From Thermaurantimonas sp046295455 (lineage in GTDB: Bacteria > Bacteroidota > Bacteroidia > Flavobacteriales > Schleiferiaceae), in assembly GCA_046295455.1 (NCBI GenBank), contig JBKBNI010000005.1, positions 117,101 to 181,100 on the forward strand: DNA of 64,000 bases. The letters run 5' to 3'. Positions 44,670 to 53,715 of the stretch are shown in pieces (positions within the stretch are counted from its first letter, which is position 1; the number at the start of each line of letters is the position of its first letter). The notes under the pieces were generated by a model. It ran no database searches, was not told the origin of the DNA, and saw only the letters and a list, made by a program, of their open reading frames with translations. Made by a program: the position numbers and the translations under genes.

Positions 44670-45802
44670 GTCGTCCGCTGAGTTTTTGGGAGAAAGATTC
44701 ATTTTTATCTGAATCTGACGTAACACTTATCGGTAGTGGCATTACGGGACTGCTGACAGCCCTGCGCATTCATGAAAAGTATCCGAAAGCATCTATCACC
44801 ATCTTAGAGCGCTTTCCCGTTCCATTCGGTGCCAGCACCCGAAATGCCGGTTTTGCTTGTTTTGGCAGTCCTACGGAAATTCTGTCCGACATCCAGGTCA
44901 TGGGCGAAAGAAAAGCCTGCACCTTATTGGCCGAGAGGTGGAGCGGCATAAAAGAATTGCTTCAAATCGTAAAACCCTATGATATAGACTTTAAGTTTCT
45001 TGGCGGTTACGAGGTCTTTTTTAAGGGGGAACAGAAAAAATATGAAGAAACTTGCAGTAAGGTCAGCTACCTGAACGAACTCCTGAGTGAGCTTGCTCAT
45101 GAAGTTTTTTTAATCGACGATGACCTCGATGAGCTGGATGGAATCAAAAGTGCAATTGGCGCCATTTACACGCCCTACGAAGGTCAGTTGCACTCTGGTA
45201 AACTTGTCCTGAAATTGATTCAAAAAGTGCATTCCATCGGAGTGATTCTGATAAACGGAGTAGAGGTGTATCAGATAGAAAGATCGGCCGGCTTGCACCT
45301 CCTGCACACGAGCCTGGGAGAGTTAAAAACCAAACAGGCAATCGTATGCACAAATGGTCTATCCGCTGCCTTGCTTCCGGATCTGCCGGTGGCACCAAAG
45401 AGAGGCCAGATTATCGTCACAGAGCCTTTGACCTCCCCTTTGGAATGGAAGAGCAACCTCCACTGGGATGAGGGATTTTACTATGCCCGAAATATCGGTG
45501 ACAACAGAATACTCGTAGGCGGTGCGAGAAACATCGACTTCGCGGGTGAATCCACAGACCAGATCCAAACCTCTGATGCTATTCAAAACGAGTTGGAGCA
45601 TGTGCTGAAAAAATATTTCAAATTGCCGGGCAATACCGCCATTGAATACAGATGGGCGGGAATTATGGGTTTTGGCCCGCAAAACGAAAAAGGATATCTG
45701 ATCGGAAAATTGGACAGTGAGGTCATCTATGGCGTTCGCCTCTCCGGTATGGGCATTGCACTGGCCCCAATAATTGCCAGAAAAATAACCGAATTATTAT
45801 AA
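44666..45802 (+). CDS. FAD-dependent oxidoreductase (DAO family)
   Basis: A 378-residue flavoprotein. The N-terminal dinucleotide-binding motif is VTLIGSGITGLLTALRI, and the FAD ribose acid lies in ITILERFPVPFGAST. The central part has AIVCTNGLSAALLPDLPVAPKRGQII. The C-terminus has YRWAGIMGFGPQNEKGYLIG and the final FAD contact VRLSGMGIALAPIIA. The DAO family oxidises amines or amino acids; the substrate is not known. Coupled to DUF6580 by an ATGA overlap. Confidence 0.87.
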   Translation: MSRPLSFWEKDSFLSESDVTLIGSGITGLLTALRIHEKYPKASITILERFPVPFGASTRNAGFACFGSPTEILSDIQVMGERKACTLLAERWSGIKELLQIVKPYDIDFKFLGGYEVFFKGEQKKYEETCSKVSYLNELLSELAHEVFLIDDDLDELDGIKSAIGAIYTPYEGQLHSGKLVLKLIQKVHSIGVILINGVEVYQIERSAGLHLLHTSLGELKTKQAIVCTNGLSAALLPDLPVAPKRGQIIVTEPLTSPLEWKSNLHWDEGFYYARNIGDNRILVGGARNIDFAGESTDQIQTSDAIQNELEHVLKKYFKLPGNTAIEYRWAGIMGFGPQNEKGYLIGKLDSEVIYGVRLSGMGIALAPIIARKITELL

Positions 45803-45975
45803 TCCGCTCGAACAGATTTTATTAAATCGACCAAAATGAACAATCAATTTATCTTATATAAATATTTAATTCAAATAAAATTATTTAAAGTATTGTTTAT
45901 TAATGATTTAAGTTATTTCGCTTTGTAAAATCATTAGTTTATATAAAAATCAATATATATTTATTAATCAATATT

Positions 45976-46986
45976 TTAGATCAATATATCACAAGCGGAT
46001 TGCAGAAGTTGAAAACACGTAAGAGCACCAAATCCCTCGTCAGCTGTAATGCCAAAATCTGAGATCACTTCAATCTTCAGACAATCACATATGGATCTGG
46101 ATATTTTGGAAGTGTTTTGTGCTACCATTGCAAATTCAATTACCTCGGGATGAAGTTTCCAGGCAGTGTATAAGGCGAGTACAGATTCATTGTCATCCAC
46201 GAGAAAAAGGAGTTCTTTTTCTGCTAATTTGAGCATAGCCCCTACCATCATAGCGATCTGATAATTACCCCAGATGGCAATCTGGTTGATTACGTCACGG
46301 GTCTTTGGATGTTTTTTTAGGGCGAGTTGAGCATATTTTAGAATCAATTCATCTTCCGACTCAATGGTGGGTTGAATTTCACTTGGGTCAATATCGAGTA
46401 TTGATGCTGCCAATGCCAGGGTGGATACTCGGCAGGAGGATCCCAAATGACCGACTAAGAAAACATTGGTGCCTGAATAGTAGAGATTGTTGATCATATC
46501 CGCGCCCAGAGCGATGGCTTGGTGAACCTCCTGGGTAGTAATCGATGCTTCGTGAATAAAATCCCTTGCTGAGCCTCTGATTTTTCGGTTTAATATAAGG
46601 GAACCCGAATGAATCCAGTAATCAATAAAACCTTCCAACGGATAGTGAACACCACAATCCACAATTTTAATATCCACACCTACTCTTCGGGCAAGTTTTA
46701 ACATGGGTGCATCGTCCATAAAGATCTTATGTATACGACGTGCAGCAGGACTTACGGGGTCATTGAGGATCTTTAATCCTGTCTGATGATCCCCGGCAAA
46801 GAGCAACAAGATCGGATTCTGCAGTATTGGGTTGAGACTTTGCTGAATCAATCCGATTCTCAAGGCCAGTTTTTCGAGCAGTCCATAGCGCGAGGATCTG
46901 CCCTGAATGCGATCAAGCTTATCCTCCAGGGCGCTGACAATTCTCTTATCCGGTAGTTTAAGATTGAATTGATTCCTGCCAGTCAT
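45976..46986 (-). CDS. cobT: Divergent CobT-like nicotinate-nucleotide:DMB phosphoribosyltransferase
   Basis: A 336-residue protein aligned by pattern to CobT. GRSSRYGLLEKLALRIGLIQ stands where CobT has PPGSLGRLE. LLLFAGDHQTGLKILND stands for the FAGDHG segment. VFLVGHLGSSCRVSTLALAA replaces the very conserved GEMGIGNTT, and TADEGFGALT keeps a Glu where CobT has its catalytic GEGTGA. It would activate lower-ligand bases for cobalamin assembly or remodelling. Length is normal. It is third after btuB and the propeller lipoprotein, but a terminator hairpin stands just before it. Confidence 0.75.
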   Translation of the reverse strand: MTGRNQFNLKLPDKRIVSALEDKLDRIQGRSSRYGLLEKLALRIGLIQQSLNPILQNPILLLFAGDHQTGLKILNDPVSPAARRIHKIFMDDAPMLKLARRVGVDIKIVDCGVHYPLEGFIDYWIHSGSLILNRKIRGSARDFIHEASITTQEVHQAIALGADMINNLYYSGTNVFLVGHLGSSCRVSTLALAASILDIDPSEIQPTIESEDELILKYAQLALKKHPKTRDVINQIAIWGNYQIAMMVGAMLKLAEKELLFLVDDNESVLALYTAWKLHPEVIEFAMVAQNTSKISRSICDCLKIEVISDFGITADEGFGALTCFQLLQSACDILI

Positions 46987-47010
46987 ATATTAGCAAATGT
47001 CGTACGTAAA

Positions 47011-47047
47011 ATAAAAAGCCCGGAAAGCATCTCTATGTGTTCCGGGC
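47011..47047 (-). terminator. Intrinsic terminator between btuG-like and cobT genes
   Basis: GCCCGGAA (47018-47025) pairs perfectly with TTCCGGGC (47040-47047) around a 14-base loop. On the minus strand it is followed by TTTTTAT (47011-47017). It lies 27 bases after the propeller lipoprotein stop and 24 bases before the cobT ATG. Confidence 0.85.
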
Positions 47048-47074
47048 AAATTATCGGCAGAAATTGCGATCAGA

Positions 47075-48145
47075 CTATCTAAAGGTAAAATTGCCGGGAA
47101 TGATACCGACCTGCTGTGAGTCCAGGGGCGTAAGTGCCGGGATTTGATACCTGATCACCTTTCCGGCCTGGTTAAAATTGCCGGCATCTCCGAGATACAG
47201 GTCTCCCCGTAGGTCATCGATTGCGAGCGCATATGCCGATCGATTAATTACCGGTGCTGCAGGTATGGATCCGGAGGTGATGTTCATCCGATATACACCG
47301 CCAAAGTATTTATCGTCTACGAAATAAAGTACGTCTTTGTCCCGATTGATGGTGAGGTTAGATGGATATTTATCTGCATCCGTAAAAGAAATGGTAGCCT
47401 CAACCTGATCAGTGGCCATATTAATCCGCACAAGCGCTCCGGGTGTGTTGTTTGCCGGGTTGGTAAAGTCCTTTTTGCCCCCGCATATGACCCAGAGTTT
47501 TCCGTCTTTGTCTACTGCAAAGGCGTTGGGATTAAACGGTACCTGAATTTTTCCGGTCACCTGATAAGTTGTGGTGTTGATTACAGTTATCGTCGAATCG
47601 GTAAAAAAACCTCCTGAATTTAAAACATAGAGTTTGTTAAGTACCTGATTAAAGTACATCCGCTCCGGTCCGTTGCCGCTTTCGACTTCAGCCAGCTTAG
47701 TATAAGTAGGAGTCTGAAAAAAAAACACTTTACCGGAAGCCCAGTCAGAAACAGCTACGGACGATGTTCCGGTCTTAACGGCATAGCGGGGCGACGCCAT
47801 GTCTTCTAAAGAGCGGACAAGTTTCATATTGCCTGCATCCACCACGCGAACAGCCCCCGAATTGTTGGCCACCAGATACCCGAAGGCAAGGTCAAAAAAG
47901 GCAGATTGGAAGATATTGCCGATTGGCACTCCGTTTACCTTCTGATAAATATCCGATTCCAATTTTTTGGTCTGAGGATCATAGAAATCAAGTGTGCCTG
48001 TACCGGAGCCGAAAGGCCCTTCATTCACAATAAATACCCCGGACTGATAGAGCCGCTCCGGCTGTTGGATATCATCCTTTTCTCTGCTGCAAGAGATGGC
48101 AAGGCTCATACACACAAAGAGTGTCAGCAAGTTGATTTTTCTCAT
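47075..48145 (-). CDS. YncE/BtuG-like beta-propeller surface lipoprotein
   Basis: A 356-residue lipoprotein with lipobox LAISC (Cys 19), followed by SREKDD; the K-D-D resembles the surface export signal of Bacteroidota lipoproteins. The body has repeated propeller blades (YLVANNSGAVRVVDAGNMK, LYVLNSGGFF, AFAVDKDGKLWVICGG, ALAIDDLRGDLYLGDAG). BtuG of Bacteroides is a surface propeller that captures B12 for BtuB. Here the ATG overlaps the btuB stop (ATGA) and the pair is behind a cobalamin riboswitch, so a B12-binding role is well supported by context. Confidence 0.82.
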   Translation of the reverse strand: MRKINLLTLFVCMSLAISCSREKDDIQQPERLYQSGVFIVNEGPFGSGTGTLDFYDPQTKKLESDIYQKVNGVPIGNIFQSAFFDLAFGYLVANNSGAVRVVDAGNMKLVRSLEDMASPRYAVKTGTSSVAVSDWASGKVFFFQTPTYTKLAEVESGNGPERMYFNQVLNKLYVLNSGGFFTDSTITVINTTTYQVTGKIQVPFNPNAFAVDKDGKLWVICGGKKDFTNPANNTPGALVRINMATDQVEATISFTDADKYPSNLTINRDKDVLYFVDDKYFGGVYRMNITSGSIPAAPVINRSAYALAIDDLRGDLYLGDAGNFNQAGKVIRYQIPALTPLDSQQVGIIPGNFTFR

Positions 48146-50037
48146 AGTTTATTGGTTTTTGGTTTGATGTATTGGATTTGAACTTGTATTCGGAACTCCC
48201 TTCCCGGCATTGGCCGCTGAGCAATCATTTGGTACTCCCGGTCGGTCATATTTCGTATTTCAAATCCAACCTTGGCCTCTGCTTGCCTAAAATGTATTTC
48301 TCTGAAAATAAATGCATTAAAAATTATAAACCCTTGAAGTAAACCGGAAGGATGATTGTCGAACAAGGTGTGCTGCGCACTTTGAAATTGGGTGGTAAGC
48401 ATTAGAGTCCATCTTTTTAGGGAATATCCGACAAGCCCATTTCCGGAGTGTACTGGTGCGTATATCAATTCATTTCCAATCGAAATATCCATCGGTGCCT
48501 GGGCGTCGGTGACCAAAGTCTTGTTGTAGCAATAGCTGAATCGTGCGCGGAAGGAATGGATTGCACGGATGTTTTTTTGTATCTCATAGAGGGCTTCTGT
48601 GCCCTGACTTCGGACATTTTGGATATTTATAGGTGACCAAATTCCAGAGATCGGTTGCCACACAATGAGCTGATCAATCCATTGTACAAAGGGTTGAAAT
48701 TCTGTGTTCACCAGCCAACCTTTGAAATTTTTCCTATGCCTGAACCCTGCATCAGCCGTAAAGCCCGACTCGGCTTTCAGATCGGTATTACCTCCGGGGA
48801 TCCAATATTTTTCGTTCAGCGTCGGCCATCGAAAGTGATTACCCAATGATGTGTGTACCGCAAAGGACGTTCTGAGCCATTTACCTGAGATCTTAGCAAT
48901 CGGGACAGACCTGGAGCCATCCATCCACTCCTGACGTATGGTCACGGCATACAGAAGGTTGTTTGAAAACCAGCTTTCATAAGTGGCGTTGAGCAGAAGG
49001 TGGGTCTGCATAGCGTCAGCTGATCTATGGGAGGAGGGCGCTTCCGCGTGTGCCGCCTCTGTGTTAAACAGAATTCTTCCCTTTCTCAGAGGTACCATTC
49101 CTCTCAGAAAACTCTGAACGCTTGTAACATAGTGGGTATCCGCGCTTTGTAAAACATCATTGTGATAAACCATGCGCTCGTCCACCCAACCCAGACCCCC
49201 GATGAGGTTTAGTTTTTCTGATGATCTGGTGTAGCTAATCACCGAACGAAAATTATCGTTCCATTGCCGGGCTGTATTGAATCGAGACTCTACCCTGGAT
49301 GGAGGAATGTTGATAAAGGAAGATTGATTCCAAACTGCAAGGTGAATACTTTGATTATCAATCACTTCATAGCCGATATCCAAATTGAGGTTGTGGTGTA
49401 GGTAGCTTCCGTTTGCCAGCCGCTGAGGCTGAAGCGAGAGGTTTGTAAAGGTGTAATCATTTCGTGAAAGGTGCTGATTTGAAGCGATTTTCACAGAGGT
49501 TTTTCCAGATGAGTATTCGGTTTGGACTCCAAATTGACGGTATCCGAAAGATCCGGAGGCTGCGTGGGTGGACAGACCAAAGGCCTTTTCCGAAGGGTGT
49601 GATGACAGAAGAAGTGCCCCTCCCCCCGACCCTGAACCGTAAAATCCGGCTACATTGCCCTGTAGCACTTGAATTTGGCTGAATGTACCGGCATGGACCC
49701 CGCTCATGTCAAAGGATCCAAGAGCAGGATTGTTGAGCGAAAGCCCATTCCATATGACTTTAAAATGTTCCGAGCCAAGGCCTCTGACCCTGATGGTGGC
49801 AATCAGCCCGGGACCATACTGACGTATGGTGGCCGGGAGAGCATATTGAAGTATTCCTGAAATTTCAAATAGGTTTCGATGATGCCAAAGAAGTGAGTCA
49901 GGACTGTAGTCCATCAGTCCGAATGCATTCAGGTGAATGCGCGGGGCACTTACCTCTACCACTGGTAGGGGATGCACTTGTGCATTCAACGCAAGCAAAT
50001 GTGGCAAAAGGCCAGCAGATAATAGTATTCTCCTCAT
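48142..50037 (-). CDS. btuB: BtuB-like TonB-dependent cobalamin receptor
   Basis: About 631 residues from the ATG at 50037, which gives a signal peptide (MRRILLSAGLLPHLLALNAQ). A TonB-box-like stretch PLPVVEVSAPRI follows. The plug domain has YGPGLIATIRVRGLGSEHFK, IWNGLSLNNPALG and GNVAGFYGSGSGGGALLL. The barrel ends at QVQIQYIKPKTNKL. It has no carboxypeptidase-like domain, unlike the receptor at 15383. The riboswitch directly upstream gives cobalamin as the likely ligand. A start at 50085 would sit at the end of the riboswitch and is not needed. Confidence 0.9.
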   Translation of the reverse strand: MRRILLSAGLLPHLLALNAQVHPLPVVEVSAPRIHLNAFGLMDYSPDSLLWHHRNLFEISGILQYALPATIRQYGPGLIATIRVRGLGSEHFKVIWNGLSLNNPALGSFDMSGVHAGTFSQIQVLQGNVAGFYGSGSGGGALLLSSHPSEKAFGLSTHAASGSFGYRQFGVQTEYSSGKTSVKIASNQHLSRNDYTFTNLSLQPQRLANGSYLHHNLNLDIGYEVIDNQSIHLAVWNQSSFINIPPSRVESRFNTARQWNDNFRSVISYTRSSEKLNLIGGLGWVDERMVYHNDVLQSADTHYVTSVQSFLRGMVPLRKGRILFNTEAAHAEAPSSHRSADAMQTHLLLNATYESWFSNNLLYAVTIRQEWMDGSRSVPIAKISGKWLRTSFAVHTSLGNHFRWPTLNEKYWIPGGNTDLKAESGFTADAGFRHRKNFKGWLVNTEFQPFVQWIDQLIVWQPISGIWSPINIQNVRSQGTEALYEIQKNIRAIHSFRARFSYCYNKTLVTDAQAPMDISIGNELIYAPVHSGNGLVGYSLKRWTLMLTTQFQSAQHTLFDNHPSGLLQGFIIFNAFIFREIHFRQAEAKVGFEIRNMTDREYQMIAQRPMPGREFRIQVQIQYIKPKTNKL

Positions 50038-50087
50038 AGTCGCTCCGTCCCTTATTCCCGAGAGACGTGGGTTTAAGTGTTTCAATC

Positions 50088-50252
50088 TGTGGCAGGTCTT
50101 CTGACTTGCTTCGTGCTATTCGCCTTCCCATCTTTTATTCAGACAGTGGCTTGTGAGTGAATAGCACTTGTGAATGAAGCTTACAGCTGCGGGTACAGTT
50201 GCGGATTTTCACCACATTCCCTTTTAAAGCCGTGTTAGGGCTACCTACAGAC
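50088..50252 (-). ncRNA. Cobalamin (B12) riboswitch
   Basis: Read on the minus strand, the element has the conserved core in order: GGTAGCCCTAACACGGC, GGGAATGTGGTGAAAATCC, then CTGTACCCGCAGCTGT, and a distal arm (GTGCTATTC / GAATAGCAC). It ends in the B12 box AGTCAGAAGACCTGCC (50091-50106). It lies about 50 bases before the btuB ATG, so it likely controls translation initiation or early termination of btuB and the genes after it when adenosyl- or other cobalamins bind. Confidence 0.96.
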
Positions 50253-50257
50253 TTCAG

Positions 50258-50265
50258 CAAAAGTA
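50258..50265 (-). promoter_or_regulatory. -7 box of the btuB operon promoter
   Basis: CAAAAGTA reads TACTTTTG on the minus strand, matching TAnnTTTG, just upstream of the riboswitch. Transcription would start near 50250. No good -33 element was found upstream of it. Confidence 0.55.
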
Positions 50266-50395
50266 TTTAACAGATCTGCTTATTAGTATGTGTTCTAATA
50301 AAAAAATTTAAAATCGAACTGAATTTTTGATAAAAAACTGAATACTCACCTGATTCCTGATAATAAAATCAACGCTTTAAGCTCAGATTAAAACT

Positions 50396-51280
50396 TTAAA
50401 AACGGTAATTATAAGCTATATATATTGCTGTAAATGGCCACGATTTGTTTCCTCTCTCCATCCTCAAGATCAATAAATCCTTACGAAGAAATAAAAAAGT
50501 GCTGATGCTTAGTACAATGGGCTTATCATACTCGCTTAGATAACCCATATATCCTCTGATATGTATATCATAACCACAACTTTTGTTTTGAGTTCTTGCA
50601 CCGACCCCATACAAAAAAGCATCGTTTTGTTTGTGGTCTGTTCTGAATGTTTGATATGCATAAAACCCTGTCATACCATACCATTGAATCTGCCAATTTG
50701 TATAGCGATATAATTTTCTGAAATTCAGATCAAAATAATATCCCGGTGTATCGGTAAACCGGACATCCTCCACCCGATTGCCGGAAGCTGTTTTAAGACC
50801 TGTTCGAAGCGTTATGTCGGGGATATTTTTATGACTTCGAAGGATATGCCAATGGGTCTCAACGTACAGATCGCCGGTAGCCCACCCCCTGCCCTCGTAT
50901 GTGCGCGCAGCCCTGAAATCCCTGACGATTTCATTTGAGGCAAAGTATTCTGCCGCTACCATCCAAACATTTAAAACCACCCGACGGTCTATGTGATAGT
51001 GAAGTCCTAATTTCAGGGAAGCGGTATTTTCACCAGAAGTATAGTGATACTGAAAATTATTCGTTACATAATGCATTGAATCCCAAAGAAAAAACACAGG
51101 TTCAGGTACCGGTAGGGCATTTGGTCCTGTCCTGCCGGGTTCCAGATTCAAGTACTTTTCAAACGGAGATACACCATCCCATCCATGTCTCTCATTCCAC
51201 CATTGATAATCAACCTGTTGAGCAGATAAATAAACAACTGATAACCATCCAGACATAAGAATAGTTATCCTCATGTTCAT
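50396..51280 (-). CDS. Predicted outer-membrane beta-barrel protein of unknown function
   Basis: A 294-residue protein with a signal peptide (MNMRITILMSGWLSVVYLSAQQ). The mature part alternates polar and aromatic residues and ends in Tyr-Arg-Phe (IYIAYNYRF), as outer-membrane barrels do. Strands such as TASLKLGLHYHIDRRVVLNVW and GDLYVETHWHIL support this. It is Trp/Tyr-rich. No named family is recognised. It overlaps the upstream serine hydrolase by ATGA, so the two are one operon. Confidence 0.65.
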   Translation of the reverse strand: MNMRITILMSGWLSVVYLSAQQVDYQWWNERHGWDGVSPFEKYLNLEPGRTGPNALPVPEPVFFLWDSMHYVTNNFQYHYTSGENTASLKLGLHYHIDRRVVLNVWMVAAEYFASNEIVRDFRAARTYEGRGWATGDLYVETHWHILRSHKNIPDITLRTGLKTASGNRVEDVRFTDTPGYYFDLNFRKLYRYTNWQIQWYGMTGFYAYQTFRTDHKQNDAFLYGVGARTQNKSCGYDIHIRGYMGYLSEYDKPIVLSISTFLFLRKDLLILRMERGNKSWPFTAIYIAYNYRF

Positions 51281-52602
51281 TTTCGATAAAATTGGAAGCG
51301 ATAGCCACCCTGTTCAAGGATAAATCCAGAATACTTATTGTCTCTCAAATCAATAAATTCGACCACGACACCTGCCGGATTGAATACAAATCTCAAATCA
51401 CTCTCAGATCTAAGTTTTATAGCGGGTTGACCTGTAGCCTGTAAATAAAGAGCATTGCTCTCCCGATAGATGGTTATTTCCAGTGGAATATCTTTCGTCT
51501 TATACTCACCCACACAAGCATCGAGTATTTCAGAATCCGGAAAGTGACTGCCGGGAAGCGAAAACTCGTGCGAAATATTGAAATGTGCTGAAAGTACGCC
51601 AATAGCTATATCATTCAGACTTATTTCAGTCAAGCTGTTACTTAAGAGTACCATCGTCAGATCATCCTCGGGAAAATATACTGCTATGCTTCTAAATGCA
51701 TCTATTCCTCCGGTATGACCATAACCTGTCTTCTTGTAAAACGGTATCTGAAAAACTCCCATCCCTACATTTTCTCTGAAGGAAGTCATTAGATTTACCT
51801 GTTTTGGCTTTATGATTTTATGTTGGCTGAAAAGTCGATCGTAAAACATAGCAACCGATCCGGCTGAGGATACCAGATTTCCTGCCCCAAATGCCACATT
51901 CATAAAAGTTTCAGTTGATTTTTTCCAGGTCGTGTCCATTTTTTCATAAGAAGCAAGTGCAGTATCTCTGCATGTACCCATACAACACCTGAGAGATCTG
52001 AGAGCCTTACCAGATAACATGCCTCTGATCAAATCACAGTATGGCCTGCCGGAAGCCTTTTCAGCAATCCAAGCCAGCAAAAAATAGTTGCTATTTGAAT
52101 AAGAATATTTCTCATCGGGCTCAAAATCGGATGGATATGAGATGATTTTATTTAAAATATGATTTTTATCTATCGGTGTAGAATAGTATTCCTGATATTT
52201 CTCGTCATCTGTATAACTGTGAATACCACTTCGATGTCTGAGCATCATTTCAATAGTTATTCGTCTGGAGTTGTGAACTTCCGGAAAGTAATTGTCCAAT
52301 GTGGTAAAAAGAGACAATTTTTTCCTTTCAATTAAATCGAGAATTATGGCAGCCGTAAATGTTTTGGTTATAGAACCAATTTTATATAAGGCCTCAGTGG
52401 TCATTCTGTCCCTATTGATTGGATCACGATATCCAAAAGCCTGATTGTAAATCACTTTACCACTTTTAATCAACACCACATTTCCATTAAATAAATCTTT
52501 TTCTGCAAGCATACTAAGTTTTTTAGTGATGCTGTCAGTGTTATTAGCATTGTTGTATTTTACAATTATAAGAGATAGTAAAATCAAAAAAAATCTATTC
52601 AT
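51277..52602 (-). CDS. Exported serine hydrolase of the beta-lactamase/PBP4-like family
   Basis: A 441-residue protein with a signal peptide (MNRFFLILLSLIIVKYNNAN). The class C/AmpC-like active site is present: the S-x-x-K motif in GSITKTFTAA (Ser followed by Ile-Thr-Lys), the Y-x-N motif in KYSYSNSNYFLL, and HTG in GYGHTGGID. The ~110 C-terminal residues form an extra beta-rich domain. The family includes esterases, D-aminopeptidases and D,D-peptidases, so resistance cannot be inferred. It is exported, probably periplasmic. Confidence 0.9.
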   Translation of the reverse strand: MNRFFLILLSLIIVKYNNANNTDSITKKLSMLAEKDLFNGNVVLIKSGKVIYNQAFGYRDPINRDRMTTEALYKIGSITKTFTAAIILDLIERKKLSLFTTLDNYFPEVHNSRRITIEMMLRHRSGIHSYTDDEKYQEYYSTPIDKNHILNKIISYPSDFEPDEKYSYSNSNYFLLAWIAEKASGRPYCDLIRGMLSGKALRSLRCCMGTCRDTALASYEKMDTTWKKSTETFMNVAFGAGNLVSSAGSVAMFYDRLFSQHKIIKPKQVNLMTSFRENVGMGVFQIPFYKKTGYGHTGGIDAFRSIAVYFPEDDLTMVLLSNSLTEISLNDIAIGVLSAHFNISHEFSLPGSHFPDSEILDACVGEYKTKDIPLEITIYRESNALYLQATGQPAIKLRSESDLRFVFNPAGVVVEFIDLRDNKYSGFILEQGGYRFQFYRK

Positions 52603-52676
52603 TACTTTACCAAAATATTAATAATGCAACCCTGTATTTTTGGTCGATAAATATATCCCTAAAATTTACTATTGTA

Positions 52677-53666
52677 ATGAAAATAGCTATTGTAGGTGCC
52701 ACCGGATTGGTTGGCCAAAAGATCCTGAAAGTACTGGAGGAGAGAAATTTTCCTGTTACTGAATTAATACCAGCTGCATCTGAAAAGAGTATCGGAAAAA
52801 CAGTAAAGTTTAAAAACACTGAAATTCCGGTTGTTTCGCTGCAAAATGCAGTTGATAAACGCCCTCAAATTGCAATTTTTTCAGCAGGCGGGGCAGTAAG
52901 CCTTGAATGGGCTCCACAATTTGCAGCAGTTGGTTGCAGGGTGGTTGACAATTCATCAGCCTGGAGAATGGACCCGACAAAGAAACTGATTGTGCCTGAA
53001 GTAAATGGTTATTTGGTTGAAAAAGATGATTTTATAATTGCTAACCCCAACTGTTCGACGATACAATTGGTGATGGTTTTAGCCCCGTTGCACAGAAGAT
53101 TTAATGCAATGAGAGTAGTTGTAAGCACCTATCAATCAGTTACGGGCACTGGTGCGAAGGCAGTGGCACAGCTGATGGCAGAGCGCGAAGGCACTTCCCA
53201 TGAAAAAGTCTATCCACATCCGATCGATAAAAACTGTATTCCTCAATGCGATATTTTTCTGGACAACGGCTACACAAAAGAAGAGATGAAATTAACCAAT
53301 GAAACCATGAAAATTTTATCAGACGAACAAATAAAAGTTGTAGCTACAGCTGTGCGAGTACCCGTTATTGGTGGGCATAGTGAATCAGTGAATGTTACTT
53401 TTCAAAAATCCTTTGAGATGGACGAAGTATTTGGTATTCTCAATTGCTCAGAAGGTGTTAAGGTAATTGACGATCCTCAAACCTCCCAATATCCCACTCC
53501 ACTGGAGGCAAATGGCCGTGATGATGTTTTTGTCGGAAGAATCCGAAGGGATTTCACGATGGATAATACATTGAATATGTGGATTGTAGCGGATAACCTA
53601 CGCAAGGGCGCGGCCACCAATGCTGTGCAAATCGCAGAAATATTAGTCCGAAGAATTTTAGATTAA
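52677..53666 (+). CDS. asd: Aspartate-semialdehyde dehydrogenase
   Basis: A 329-residue enzyme. The NADP-binding motif is AIVGATGLVGQ, the catalytic Cys is in IIANPNCSTIQLV (~residue 127), and the substrate-binding QSVTGTGAKAV and PVIGGHSESVNV segments follow. It reduces aspartyl phosphate in the lysine, threonine and methionine pathway and, through diaminopimelate, feeds the cell wall. A TATTTTTG -7-like box lies at 52635-52642, and a strong terminator follows. Confidence 0.96.
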   Translation: MKIAIVGATGLVGQKILKVLEERNFPVTELIPAASEKSIGKTVKFKNTEIPVVSLQNAVDKRPQIAIFSAGGAVSLEWAPQFAAVGCRVVDNSSAWRMDPTKKLIVPEVNGYLVEKDDFIIANPNCSTIQLVMVLAPLHRRFNAMRVVVSTYQSVTGTGAKAVAQLMAEREGTSHEKVYPHPIDKNCIPQCDIFLDNGYTKEEMKLTNETMKILSDEQIKVVATAVRVPVIGGHSESVNVTFQKSFEMDEVFGILNCSEGVKVIDDPQTSQYPTPLEANGRDDVFVGRIRRDFTMDNTLNMWIVADNLRKGAATNAVQIAEILVRRILD

Positions 53667-53670
53667 AGCA

Positions 53671-53698
53671 AAAAAAAAGCCCCGAGTGGGGCTTTTTT
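53671..53698. terminator. Bidirectional terminator after asd and the Wzc-like gene
   Basis: GCCCC (53679-53683) pairs with GGGGC (53688-53692) around GAGT. Eight A lie on the left and six T on the right, extending the stem, so it can end transcription on both strands. Confidence 0.9.
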
Positions 53699-53715
53699 AT
53701 CGATTGGTGAGTTTA

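Noticed and set aside
51277..52602. Serine hydrolase as a beta-lactamase resistance gene
   Set aside because: The motifs are those of a broad SxxK hydrolase family with many peptidase and esterase functions; nothing shows antibiotic hydrolysis.
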